Under the pieces are notes generated by a model, which was not told the origin of the DNA, did no database searches, and was given only the letters and a program-made list of their open reading frames with translations. From Siniperca chuatsi (taxonomy: Eukaryota > Chordata > Actinopteri > Centrarchiformes > Sinipercidae): a stretch of DNA of 64,000 nt. This document shows positions 13,080 to 26,351 of this stretch, one piece after another; within the stretch, counting starts at the first letter, position 1, and every line of letters begins with the position of its first letter. The stretch covers positions 16,339,888 through 16,403,887 of the forward strand of contig NC_058053.1 in assembly GCF_020085105.1 (NCBI RefSeq). Reading direction: 5' to 3'. The position numbers and the translations under genes were made by a program.

Positions 13080-13546
13080 GAAAACACGCTACACTTGTGA
13101 GAGAACATAGCTTTTTTTTTTTCAAAGACCTCCAAGGTCTCTAAATTTTCAGCTTTCATGCAGTTATGCATGCAGATGTGCATTTTCTGAGTTTGACTGT
13201 TAAGTACCAGCAGAAAGTTACACCTGTTAGTATGAAATGCAGATCCCGATGTATGATTATCTATACTAGATGACAAATATTCAGTATATCAGTATTATCA
13301 ATATTATCTATGACAAATTGTACATATAAACAGGGCTTTCTCTTTGTAGGGATATACTACTTCTTTACATACAGTAAAACTGGAACACATAAATGCTATA
13401 TCCCTGTTTGTAGCAACAGACTCACAAATGAACACACTCATTTTTGTAATGCCAAGGTTAATGCACTGTACTGTGTTTAATGGAAGGTATGGGACTGAAT
13501 CCAAAGGCTCAGCAGATCATGTACCTTTTCTGACTGAGTAGGCTTC

Positions 13547-13552
13547 AATAAA
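13547..13552 (+). promoter_or_regulatory. Candidate polyadenylation signal of cnmd
   Basis: AATAAA lies about 470 bp after the cnmd stop codon and is followed by a T-rich tract (TTTTTTTGTGTC, about 35 bp further on). Confidence 0.55.
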
Positions 13553-16500
13553 TTCTAATTACAGTATTTGCTGGCTTTGATGTACATGTTTTTTTGTGTC
13601 ACATCTTGTTTCCATGGTTCCACTGGGTGCTTTTCTGATAAAACTGAAGTGACAGCAATGGTTGTCATAACTTCCATTCACAGCTCAGAATTAGTTTGAG
13701 GGCATTGCAATTTGTGCACACTGACATCTGCATTGATGTGAACTAATGTGAGATGAGTGTCATGGCAATGATGGAAAATATTTCCATAAAAGCGACATTT
13801 TTTATAAATAAATAAATCGATATTTTTTCTATGAAAAGAGAGAAGTGTGGATGCTAAGCTACCAAATAACATGATCACAGAGACAGGCTTTTTTTTTTTG
13901 CACAGCTGTTATTGGGGCTTGTGGTGTAGGCTATTCTGAATACCTCAAAATCAAAAGAAATCAGATTACTATCTCTAAAGCCATATGCCAACTTTCTAAA
14001 TAATTGAAAGGAGCCATGTTGCGATCAAGACGATTTCACAGAGGGTGATCCAGGCACATCAAATTACAACAGATGTGAAATTGCACCATATCTGCCACTA
14101 AAGCTGCATTGAAACTCTGAAGCAGTGTGAGGAAACAACACAAAGAGATGCTTGTCTCTTTGCTTGGAGATCTTTCCTGGTTTTCATGGGGGCAGAGGTG
14201 TTTATCACATCTGCAGTGCTGATAAGACGGCCTGTGTGCTTCCGTAGGCTATATAATATTAATCCCTCTCCCACGTCTGCAGATGCAGTTAAAGGAAGGT
14301 GACAAGCATGACATATCCAGGACCTCCTGATGGCTCGTGCTCTGGAGTGCAGCCGCTAAAAGAGCCCCAAGTACCCTCAAGTGATGTAAATTTGCAGGGG
14401 GAGTCCAATTTCCATCACAGCACTGTCACTGCCATGGTCATTAAACTAAATCATCCCGCTGTGTGTCACACAGCTCCCATTTTAAAGTCCCCTCAATAAT
14501 GGAGTTATACTTGGACTGCAGATTGCAGCACAACAGTGAATGTCTGACCTGACAGCAGCTGTAAGAGTATCCAGCGCATTATTTCACCTTTAGAAATCAC
14601 AGGTAGACAGTGTATATGGACATAAGGGATACCTTGAAATGATTCATTAATTGAGAGTCCTTTTTGTATCTTAGTTGCACAAGCTGCAGTTCAACAGGAC
14701 TATATATAGAATCTCTAAAGTTAGTAGCTGCAGCTGAATATGATGTGTTATGTGCCTGTTGCTGTCTGCGGTTTTCTTGGGTTTCACTCAGAATATGTTG
14801 ATACAGCAGCACAAGACAAAGGGCTCTGAGTCTAAGCTAGACAAAGGGAGATGAAAAACACAAAGCAAAAAGAAAAAAACATATCACCACAAGCAACAAC
14901 TCAAAATGGCATTTAAACTGAGAAAAAATACATAGCTCAGAACAACAGAAGTTTTGTTATCCTGAGGCCCTGTTTCTAAAAAACGTGTTTCCTTTTGCCA
15001 TTCCTCTCCTAAGAAGAGAAATGTACCCCCATTGAGTAGAAAAGACGAATGTGTTGGAGAGCAGCTTCAGTGTGTGAGACAGTGGTGCCTTTTTGTTTGT
15101 CTCCCCTCTGGAGCCAAGCTTACCCTGGGAGCCCTGCAGGCCAGGGAACAAACAGAGCTTTGTGAGCACTGACCCACTGTGCCCAGCAGCCAGACTGCAA
15201 ACCTCCACTCCTGTGCTAATAGGAAACCACAGAAAAGGAGTCTGCAGTAGCCGAGGGAGGGGAGCTTTCTCGCATCCACCTGTGCTTTCATCATTGCCCA
15301 TCAAAACAAGCACAGTCAGGCAGGGTGCTGTGGTACTCTGGTGGCCACCGAATCAAAAGCTTTTTCACCAACATCCTCTTGGCACCAACACTCAACACAA
15401 TGCATTTTGGATATCTTAGCTGGTGATTTATTCTGTGGCATGGATTTGTGATAATCAAGCCCATGCACTCACTAGAGCTCCCTATAAATATGTCAATAGC
15501 CTGTCATAAATTTGCCTGTTGTTGCCCAAGAGGCATTAGAAGTGTGAATAGAAGTGTGAAGTGAACCACTCTAGCAAACGTGTCCTACATTTGATTGCAT
15601 GTTTTCCATCATCATCCAGACATGAATGAAATAAACAGTGACAGTCCATTTTGCACCTTAACCAGAACACAGAAACCCTTTTAGGCTAGTTCATTATGTT
15701 TTTCTGCAAGAAAGCACTGCAATACGTTTATAGATGCTGGAGTCGTGAAAAACCTGTAACCTGCGGTTTTGTGCTGGCAATAACAAGCCAGGCACAAAAC
15801 ATTTGCCTTTTCTTTTCTCCTGAATGGTCAGAAATAACATGGCTGGACGAGGAGGGGGGTTTGGTACAAGGCTTAAATGCTTTTTAATCCCATGGTTGAG
15901 TGACCACTTGCAGCTCTGCCCAGTAGTCTGACTCTGCCTGCCATTTGCAGGTCTCTCTGAAGTTTCCTTGCCATTGGCTAGAGTGTCTGCTTCTCTCTCT
16001 CTCTCTCTCTCTCTCTCACTTTCTCTCTCCTATTTAGTATGCAAGCCCCAAATGGCCATTAATTTAATGCCTGCTGGTATTGTATAAGGAAGCCTGTCTT
16101 GTTTATTTCACTGTTTGTTAAAACTGTAAATATTGTCTATAGACCTACCTGCACTACACTTTCTATGTCATGAAACATTACAGCAATTGTCCTGGGTGAC
16201 TCAATTACTCTGCACACACTGCAGGGATTTTTTTTCTGTGTATTGCACTTGGTTGCATGGTGTCCTTGTTACACTCAAATAGAAAGTAGTGTGATGTAGG
16301 TCTAAATTGGACACAGTGCTGAAATTTGCACCATTGTTTTCCTTGGGACACACTGTATATGTGGTGGAGGCACCCAACCTGCAGTGGATGTCAAGAGTTC
16401 CTCACAAGAGCTGGGCAGTTATCTTTATAACACAACAGACATGGGCTCTCTCAGAGGTCGCTGTATAACCAACAATGTAATTATTAATTACCTCACTCAT

Positions 16501-19500
16501 ATCATTTTTTACCCTGTCAGTGAAACATGATTTGAAAAGACATGCCTATGGCATCAATATTAAAAGATTCTCTATCAAAATATGGCATTTGTCAAAACTT
16601 CAGTCACTGTAGGAGGTACCCCAGAACGCACACATCCTCTGGTGGGTGCTTAAAAAGAGCTATAGATAGCTCAAAGCAGGAACAAATCAAGACTTCACAT
16701 CTACAAACTGTAAAAAAAAAAAAAAAAAAAAAAAACAGCTCCTCCACAAAGCAATGTCAAGAGGCTTGCCACATGAAAGCAGAAGTTGTCCAAAGAGTTG
16801 TGGGAAGTACTGACAAAGTTTATGAGAAAAAAGTAAATGTGTTTTTAATCCTCAGCAGCACGTGCAACAATGAGGGAGCCTGAGCGCTTAGATATGCCAC
16901 CCCGGGGGCAGGATCTATACTTAAGGCTTACAACAGCCTCATTATCTCCCTCAGCTCACATCAGATCCTAGCAGCAGTTTGTCACAGGCAGGCTCTTCTC
17001 TGCCAGTAGGCATCAGACCAGTCCTCCTGCAACACTACTGTACATAATTGCCATATGGACAGCATTTTGAGCCAGACTGAAGACTAAAAAGTCCTCCAGG
17101 CAGATTCCCCAGATAACTAAATGAATATTTTATCTAATTTCCATCTAATTTGCACCACATTATTATACAGAACTGAAATTTTTAATTAATTGATAGAACA
17201 GATCAAACACAGGTTTACACTTTGATTTTCGGGAGCTGTTATTTTGATAATTTGCATGACTTTTTTCCCATGCCAAGCTTTTTAATCTCCCAGAATTTCG
17301 GCAACTCCATATAGAAACACTATAATAAAACATACAGCAAATTAATAACTGTCAGCGAACATGAAATGCTTGTCTTGCTTGTGTGAGCAGTTCCAGTGAG
17401 AAGTCCTTTTACCTGCCACCCCACTGATTAATTAATTTCACACTGTTTAATTAAATCCACAGTCTGGGGAGTCTGGGCAGCACCATGGGGAGCCCTATCT
17501 GAGCCTTGTGTGTACAGAGATTACTAAAGAAGGTCTCAGACACCCGCTCTCTCGCTGATGTTGACACTGACGTCACCCTTCTCAAGATACCAGAGCATGA
17601 TTGTGTCAGTGTCATCTGGCGGTTATGAGCTTTTACTGCTAGGGACATGATAGCACTGCACTATTTGTTGATTATCTGCTGGCATTTACAGAGAGTGGAG
17701 CGTTTGACAGCATTTGACACAAATTAGTGTTTGACAGAGCGTCTGATGAAGTGTGCTGCTGCAGCATGTAAACCTTCGATTTCCAGTTAACTGTACGAAT
17801 AGAAATGAAAGCCATCCAAAGTGCCATAAAAATGCAATATGAAATTTAAAAAAGTCTAAAAAACATAAAATATGAAGAAAAAGGAGAATCCAAGAGTACA
17901 GATTTCAAAATATGTACATACATATACATAAACACATAAAATACATGGACCATGTTGTTCTACTGTAGATCAAAAACAGTACAAATTGGCTTGAGCGTAA
18001 ATGAGCATATTGAACTCCCGTATCCTGTGCCACACTGTTGTATCCAACAGTCAAAGCGTCGGAGACACAGAGACACTTTCTCTCTTATGTCAGAACAGCG
18101 AGAGGTGCACGGGTGTGTGGCACAGCAGGCAATATGACTGTGTGGGCTGGAAAGCACACATGTTACTTTCTCTGTTCTCTTGAAACATATTTTTGGCACC
18201 TCTAATCACAAACACACTTTTGAGTCAGATGGCTCAAATTTGTCTTTACAGTAAGATGACATTTAAATGATGTATAAATATACAATTTTGAGGACTACGA
18301 TGTATCTACACACTAAAATTTGAAAGGATTACATTGATTCTTGCTAATCCGTCATAATAACAAACCTAAACCTGACTAACTTTCGTTTGCTCAATCTAGT
18401 GTTTATGTGACAAGGAAAGCAAGGATAATCAATTGGGTACATAAAGATGGCAGCCTGCTGGTTTGATGTGATGTGATGTGATGTGGAACCAGCATTTCCT
18501 TGTACTTTCTATTTGATGTGCCAAGAGCCATTAGAGCGACAGACACTTTGTACAGTTGCACTGATATGAAAAAGTCATGACATAAAACAAAGTGGGCATT
18601 TTCATATACATGGTTTCATTTCAAATTACATAGTTGAACTGTATGTTTATCAGATTCCTTAATTGAAAAATAAAGTAAGGAGTGTCAAAAAAGTAGGGCT
18701 TCAATTATCTAAATAAGGCATTTTCCAAATGTGATATAATGTAAAGTAATATAAGATGAAAGTTTAATTTGAGCAAAATACACTGGAACATTGAATTAGC
18801 TTATATCATATCATCATATCATATCATAAAGCCATGTCCTTATTACATATCTCTTCTATATAAGCATCACAAACTTTCACACGCTATTCAAACAAACTAC
18901 TGAATCTTTACAAACAGCTGAGAGTCATGCTCTTTACTTAGAAAACTTTTAATAGACATTCCAGCACACAGCATCAAGACAGTTTTGCAGACTAATACAG
19001 CATTAGCTGGAAGAACAGCACTCTATTTGTGCTTGCCTTGTCCTGTGACAGGAAGACCTATCAGGTGCTCATCTCTACCCCCCCTCCCCCTTCCCTCTCT
19101 CCTCCTGACCTCATTCTGTCATCTTCGTTTTTCTTCTTCCCCACTCTCAGGTCTTTTATAAAGTGTCTCCATGCATTACACATTTAACAATGCATTAAAA
19201 ATAGGCCACCATCAATCAGTCATTCAGTGGCAGAGACAGAATCTACTTGTGGCACCAATTTGATATGTTTCTCAAGGTTCAAGAATGAAAGGAACGCTAT
19301 AAACTCTTAGGCTCCTGTGTATGGGAAACTTAACAGAGATGAAAACACACATTTATGTGCTAATAATACACAGTACCCCATAAAACCCACCGTAATCATT
19401 TTGAATTCCCATTTGCTTGATTTCCTACGGCACAGTGTCTTTCCAGAATCCAGAAACAGAATCAAAATAATATATATGCAGGCAGTAAGCCGTGACAAGA

Positions 19501-19871
19501 TTTCTGTTGATGGGTGCCAGGTTAACATCGTGCCCAAAACAGTGATTTGAGAACTGTGATGCATGATACAGGATAGGTACTAGGTAAAATCTGATGTAAT
19601 GGTTGGGAGTGAGTCAAGCCCAGGGGGCAAATAGTCTGAACAGTCTGACTCCAGGTTGCTCATGCCAAAGCAGATGTTCAACTGACGACAGCAGTACAAA
19701 AGACAATGTGGCATGTTATTCACAAGGTATTTTATAATATTAGGATGACATGTCAAGGTTGCTGAGCTACCGATAGAGCAGCTTTGGTAGCTGCTTTGAT
19801 AGCCATATATATATTTAATAGAGAAACATTAAAGAACTTACAAAGTATTTTCACAGTTCCATATGGGTTTG
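13553..19871. other. Gene-free 6.3-kb region between cnmd and ednrb
   Basis: No supported exon or RNA gene. It holds a (TC)13 microsatellite at 15992-16017, a run of 24 A at 16712-16735 and a pyrimidine-rich tract near 19075-19140. Short ATCATAT-type and GATGT-type tandem words occur near 18470 and 18805. Open frames of up to 118 codons (for example minus strand 14957-15313) lack splice signals and family resemblance. The region may carry distal regulatory DNA for cnmd or ednrb, which sequence alone cannot show. Confidence 0.55.
15992..16017. repeat. (TC)13 microsatellite
   Basis: Uninterrupted TC dinucleotide run seen directly. Confidence 0.95.
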
Positions 19872-22803
19872 TTAACACAGTAAGGTGTTCTCCTGCTCAG
19901 GTAGAGGTGTGGAAGTCTGCTTGTGACCTTTGATGTTGCAGCTCTGCTCTGAGGCTTGATCCTGCATTCTGGACTTCAAAACAGACTGCACCTCGTCATG
20001 GGTAACAGCTTGAACAGGTAGACGCCAACTGCACAGACATGCCTGAAGGACCACACACACAAAGACATTTGGTCAGAGGACAACACACATTTACCGTCAG
20101 TATGTAGTCATGCAGTTTTGTCTATTTGTATGTCTTTGAATAATGATCTACAGTAACAGCCTTGTTGCTTTAACACAGAACTGCTAATTCAGAGAGGACA
20201 TAAGAGAAAGCAGTTCTGTTTTATTTCTGTGTGTAGAGACATTTGTTGAACGCAATCTTAAGTTTGGGTTGTCTTTTAATTAAATAAAAGGGATATATTG
20301 AAAGGAAAAAGACATATACATAAAATGTAAAAAATAGATGTGATATAAAAACCATTACTGCCGAGGAAGAGTAGTTCTTCATGCACTGTGGTGTGCAAAA
20401 ACGCAATGACAGCCAAAACAAATCAAAGTATGTTTTAGATATGCCTTTCTGAGCTAGTAATACAATAAAGGCTTTAAAAAAATTCTTTTGAAAATTGCCT
20501 TGAAGCTATGTTTTCTTCTTCCTCATAACACATCACTCTGATTCAGTGATGAACTGTCTGGTAGATTGCCAAGTGTCTGTTTTTTTCCCCCGACAATGTT
20601 TTTCCAGACCATTTTCACTTATTATCCCCTCAGGTCATTGCGTGCCCCAGTCTGGCCATTTTACAAACATACTCTGCCCTTGATGACACATTTAATAGCT
20701 CATCCAATATGGATCACAATGTTATCAACCCCACCAAATTTGTCTACAATTGAGTAGTGCTCTACATATGGAAAAACAAAAAGTGCATGACAGTATGTCT
20801 TACCTTGAAACATCTTTTAAATTTTTTGCTGACTATGTACAATGCAATAGGGTTGATGCATGAGTTGAGTGATGCCGTATTAATGCCAAAATAGTCCAGG
20901 ACAAGAAAGACACTGAAAAAGGAGGATAAACACTAGGTATTAATCAGACAAAAGAGCACAGACCAAGTAATGAAAAATGAAAAAAAAAAAAGGTACTGAA
21001 TTCTTCATGCTCACCTCAGTAGCTGACACCTATTAGGATCTTTCTCATCATATATGGTTAATTTCAAGATTCTGCTTAGGTATAGAGGCAACCAACAAAG
21101 TGCAAACACGATCACCAGGCAGAAGACAGTTTTTGCGACTTCTCGTCTCTTAAAAAGAAAAGATAAGATCAATGTTAGAGTTGATGTTACACCAGAATAT
21201 GAGAAATGTGCAAAGAAAGTTGCACAACGTGCTTCAAATTGTTAACTAACAACCTGCTTGGTGTGGTCGCTTAATGTATTCTCAGTATTCCTCAGCATTT
21301 TCCTGGTCATGAGCGTGTAGAAGACGGCAGTCCAAGCCAGTGGCATGCAAAAGTAGAAACCAAAGAGCCACCAGTCCTTTACTGATTTATAAAACTGTTG
21401 ATTAAACATGACAGAGGCCCACAGTCAGTCGGTGCTGCAGAAGACATGATGTTCGGTAGTTGCTAAGTTACACCATGCATAAAGCAATATTTGAGACACA
21501 CATGTATAGGTTTACGAGGACATATATAAGAATGTGTGTGGCATCTGTTGGATGAAGATAGGAGAAATAATATTAAAGCCATCATTTGTTTCAAGTCCTA
21601 TCAGCGCTTATAAATATCACTGGTATGTTGGATATGAAAAGAAAATCAAATCAAACACATGTTGATCTGTTTGTTTTATCCTGTTGCATTGGCTGGAGAT
21701 TATTACATTACCTGCATGATCTGTGTGGTTTGCATGGGATGAAGCAGACATATTCTCAGATGCATGTCTTTATAGTCCATTGTTATCATATCAAAGCCGA
21801 CAACTTCAGGCACAGCCAGCAGGATAGAAATAACCCATATCAGAGTTATTTCGATTGCTGTCCACAGTGAAACCCCGATGCCTTTGATTCGATTCCAGGA
21901 TACTACAGCTCGGTATCTGCTAAATCAATGGGAAACTGTTATGGCTTGGGGGACTTTTTGTCTGTAACAATGATACATTTTTCAGTTAAAGAAAAATTTC
22001 AAGGGCTAATGCTAAACAACTCTGTCTGCTTGATGAAATACAGATAGTAGCCAGCATATACTATTTTCTTGTAGGGCACAGGACAGTGCTGCTTATCTTC
22101 TTACCTGTCAACACTTAAAGCACATAAGCTCAACACAGTAATTCCAACAGTGGTTTTCTGTATGAAGGGGACAAGTTTGCACAGCACCAATCCGAATGGC
22201 CAATCTTCTGCCATGAGCTGAAGCAAAAAAAACAAAGAACATTTTTGGTAAAAAAAAAACCAAACAAACACCCACAATTAATTCAAGGTGAGATTGAAGT
22301 TTAAATGGATAAAAAAAAGTAGAGAACAGGATAAGGTGCAACATTGTTTTGCGAGGTGAATAACTTACTCTGTATGCGTTGATTGGAATGTCTATCACAA
22401 TGTGGATTAGATCCCCCAAAGCAAGACTCGCAATGAGAATGTTTGGTCCACTTCTCATGCATTTGTTTACATATATGATTTTCAGTAAGGCTGAATTTCC
22501 CACAATTCCAACAACAAACACAACAAGAGAGACTATAGTATTGACATATTTGAAGGCGTCTCTGATTCCAGCTGACTCCAAGCACATAGGAGGTTGTGGT
22601 GTTTGTGGTCCTGCTACTCGGGGTGGATGAATTGAGCTGTTGGATTTCTGTTTTTCCAGTATTAAAAGACCAGGAGAGGCTGTTTCAGAGAGTTCAATTA
22701 CAGGGAATGATCCTGAATGCTGATCACTGGCCTCGCCTCTGATGAGAATATTTCCCAAGCAAAGAACGAGAGCCACGGTCCACATTGTTGATGATTTCCT
22801 CAT
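19872..22803 (-). CDS. ednrb: Endothelin receptor type B-like GPCR, 7 exons, about 435 aa
   Basis: Exons 22369-22803, 22105-22217, 21712-21916, 21254-21394, 21015-21148, 20804-20912 and 19872-20042; phases agree throughout. A class A GPCR binding endothelins at the cell surface; in fish the EDNRB type controls neural-crest and pigment-cell development. Seen: signal peptide, long extracellular N-terminus, TM1-TM7, FIQK in TM3 (ligand-site lysine), SVDRYR (DRY motif), disulfide cysteines in LVLCKLVPF and [19 protein letters not shown] in loop 3, CINPIALY (NPxxY) and a cysteine-rich palmitoylation site (CFKACLCSW). The match is closer to EDNRB than EDNRA ([16 protein letters not shown]). Odd: loop 3 is about three residues shorter than in human EDNRB, it reads LMTRKML where human has LMTCEML, and the tail is unlike human. 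This suggests the faster-evolving teleost duplicate (ednrbb), which I cannot prove. A splice acceptor near 22843 hints at an upstream noncoding exon. Confidence 0.93.
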
Positions 22804-23668
22804 AAGGTCCTGAAAGGTTTTTGCCAGCACTGGACTGAAACTGAGAGTGAAAATAATTAGCACAGCATCTTAGCCTTGGGATTTACAGCAAAAGCATTTA
22901 GGTGAGGTAAAGGATTAATTTAATTTGCTGATCAAAAGGCACAACAATAAATAAACAGCACTGATACAATATGATACGCTGAATTATGCCAGCTTACCTT
23001 TAGATGAGCACATACAAACTCTGCAAGAAAATAATCTCTGTAATACCTAAAAATAAGCTGTATTGTACATAAAGGACTGCTCTGCTACTATTTTGTTGCT
23101 GTGCCTATTATAAATGTTAGAACCCAGCAGAGGGAAATCAGGGTTTTATAGACTAAGGTATTGTTGTCAGCGTTAGTCATCGATCTGTCAGTAGTGACTG
23201 TAATTACTTCCTTTGATGCATCATCCTCAATGAAAGGATAGTGTTGAAGTGTATTATCTGTTATCGCAGAGTGAGATCATTTTATAGGCTTCAGTAGGGA
23301 TATTATGTTACAGTTGTTTCCCCCTCTTTTACTAAAAATGTAGTGGTTATCTTGTTTGACATAAAAGTTCCACACAAAATCTAAATGTAGCAAAATGTCT
23401 ATTTTAGTTAAAAGACAATGTTTTTTTGCTTACAGCCACAGAGCATCTATCACTAAACTTAGAAGTCATCATTAGTGAATGTAATGGGAACAGGAAAAAT
23501 GTCTTCTGTGAATATATGACATTTTGGATGTACATGAGCCTGATGCAAAACTACTGCCAGGCAACTGAACTTGAACAATAACAAAAATGATACAAATGGA
23601 ACCGTGCAATATTCAGTGAGTGTCCTCTAGAGATTTTGCTTCAGTTGACATATCACGTTTTTTTAAAA
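22804..23668. other. Divergent intergenic region, ednrb / first ERICH6-like gene
   Basis: The two start codons face away from each other across 865 bp, so this DNA probably holds both promoters or 5' UTRs. No convincing TATA box or CpG-rich core is evident. Confidence 0.5.
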
Positions 23669-26310
23669 ATGAGTCAGTCTCCATCCTACCAGAGAGATAC
23701 TTCCTCTCCTGAGAGTCCTAAAGAAGGTGACTTCTCTCCTCGACAGCTTTATGACAACCCAAAGAGCCTGGAGGAGCACGAGACATGTGAAGACCAGAAA
23801 GATCCCATTGTTGATATTATACCCGACAACTACTTCAGCTCTCTTTTGAACACTCAAATCTGTGCTCCGCTTGCGACAAATGACCTTGGGAAACTATGTG
23901 CTGCCATGCTTCCACAAGAACAACCGATTACGAAAAGTGAGTTGGTTGAGTTGGATATGAAAAAGTACGACAACTGTTCACAGCCAGGCTGTCTATATAC
24001 TCTACATTATTACTTTTTTCCCCATATAGGCCATTGGAGAGAACCAAGATGCTTCAGTACATCGCCTATAAAAAAGAAGCTGTGAGGAACATTTTTAATT
24101 TACAGTAGCATGAATGAAAGACCTATAAACATGACAATAATATTCATAACATTCCCTTAAAGGGAGAGTTCGCTCTAAAATCAAAAATGCTGATTTTTCC
24201 TCTTACCTGTAGTGCTATTCATCCATCTAGATTATTTTGATGTGAGTTGCCGAGTTTTGGAGATATCAGCGGTAGAGATGTCTGCATTTTTTTTTATATA
24301 ATGGGACTATATGGCACTTGGCTTGTGGTGCTCAAAGCACCAAACAAATACATTTGACAAACTCTCTCTGTCTCTTTCCAGAAATCATGACCCGGTTACT
24401 CAGGATAATCCACAGACCTTGTTGTGAGCAGTTTCATGTAGGAACTATCGGTAGAAAGAAAATAGTTCCTACATGAAACTGCCCACAACAAGGTTAAGAG
24501 GAAAAATATGTATCTTTGATTTTGGGGTGAACTGTCCCTTTAAGAAGTCTTTTTTAGTATGCTGTAAAATTGATCTGAAACCAATTTGTGATGCCTGGCC
24601 TTTGGTCTACGCTGTTCTTCGATGGTCATATTATGACATTTTCCTGGTCAAGCTGGTCAAAGCAGTTAAAAAGCTTTTCGGCCTGCAAAAAAAAAAATAG
24701 TAATGTAATCAACATTATCAATCAGCAAACTTGCAATCCATAATTTATATCCCAGCATGCACTGGGTGAATGGTACGGTCCCCACTATGTGAAATGTATC
24801 CCCTTCAACTTTAGCCTCTTACCTTGTTAGCTACTTTTAGCTCAGTAGGCAGCTGTTTTAAAAGCTCTGATAAAACCACTGAACGCTACCTACCCAGCAC
24901 CAAATGGAAGACTGATAAAGTTAGCGAGTAGCTGGTGAAGAAAGTCAACAAATACTAGCTAAACACCAAGATATTAAATTAAGAGTTGAAGAGCAAAACA
25001 GAGCTGAAAGGAGAGTGAGCACTGGACCGGCATTCCTCAGGTGAACAGAAATATTACTTCAAATGACTCCAAATTATTGCTAATGTTGCTCCATGTCTGA
25101 TGAATGTGTAAAGACGTGACTGTTTGCTAACATGTTAGCCAAAACAACTTTATGAGATGGTAATTTGTCAGATGTGCGCCTTTTTTTCGCTTGTTGAGGG
25201 ATTCCTCTGCCCCCAAGAGGCCAAAAAACAATTATTATAGCTGTAAGATTAGTTCGGGTTGAGTTGTTCAGGTAAAGCATTGCTGCAATTCTTTGTCTCC
25301 TGTCTCTGTTCTTCTGAGCAGTCCGGTCTCACCAGAGTTCATAGAGGTACGCACGCTGGATGGAAGATTCATTACTTTGGTGAACACTCACACCCAGACA
25401 GATTGGGAGTGGGTGGAGCAGAGCCTCTCTTTCAGCTGTCAAGGTAAGCCATGTCATCAGTTTGGGTGCGAAGGGGTCACCTCTTCCTGCCCCCTCTTGC
25501 CTCTCATGACTTAGACATCTGTCAAATTCCCAATTATTTCTCTCTTGTGCAGTTCAAAAGGAAATTGAAGATCCCCAGGTGTTGCAGGCAGAGGTGGTGA
25601 GCATGGACACTGATTCTTCAGAGGTAGCCTGCTCATGGGAAAAAGTGTGTTTTATGGATTAGTCAAGTGATGTCAATTTTGTTTACTCTGCACAAAATTT
25701 GGTAGTAGAAAATAAGTACATTTACTAAAGTACTGTGTTTAAGTACAATTTTGAGGTATTTGTACTTTACTTGAGTAAGTGAATTTTATGCTACTTTATA
25801 TTGCTACTCCACTACATTCCAGAGGAAAATAATGTACTTTTTACTCCACTACATTTATTTTACAGCTTTAGTTACTAGTTACTTTGCAGATTCATATTAT
25901 TATTACAAAATATAAGAAATTATGTACTATTATAGATTAAGGTACCCAGCAGTATATAAAATTAGGCAGCAAGCTAAATTAGTTAAAATTACCCACCTTT
26001 ACCAGCTGTAACATTTAAGTGATATATATAAATTAATGCATCAACAATCATAATCCAATAATATTGTATTAATTATTCTGAAACAGGTCAATCTGCATAA
26101 TGAGTACTTTAGTAGTTTTGGTACTTTAAATATATTTTGATGCTTAAGTAAAATGTTGAATGCATGACTTTTACTTGTACCAGAGTCTTTCTACATTGTG
26201 GTATTGTTACTTTTACTTAAGTAAAAGATTGGAGTACGTCTGCCACCACTGCCAAAATCACAATCTCTACAAAGGCTTTACCATCTGTGCAACATACAGA
26301 CTTTGCAAGG

Positions 26311-26351
<41 letters not shown>

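Noticed and set aside
14957-15313. 118-codon minus-strand frame in the cnmd-ednrb gap
   Set aside because: No splice context, no family resemblance and overlapping frames on both strands; consistent with chance.
16542-16883. 113-codon plus-strand frame containing a lysine run
   Set aside because: The lysines come from a 24-base A tract; no other evidence of coding.
22108-22368. Extension of ednrb exon 1 past NAYR
   Set aside because: A consensus GTAAGT donor follows NAYR, and the next exons restore the receptor sequence; the extension is intron read-through.
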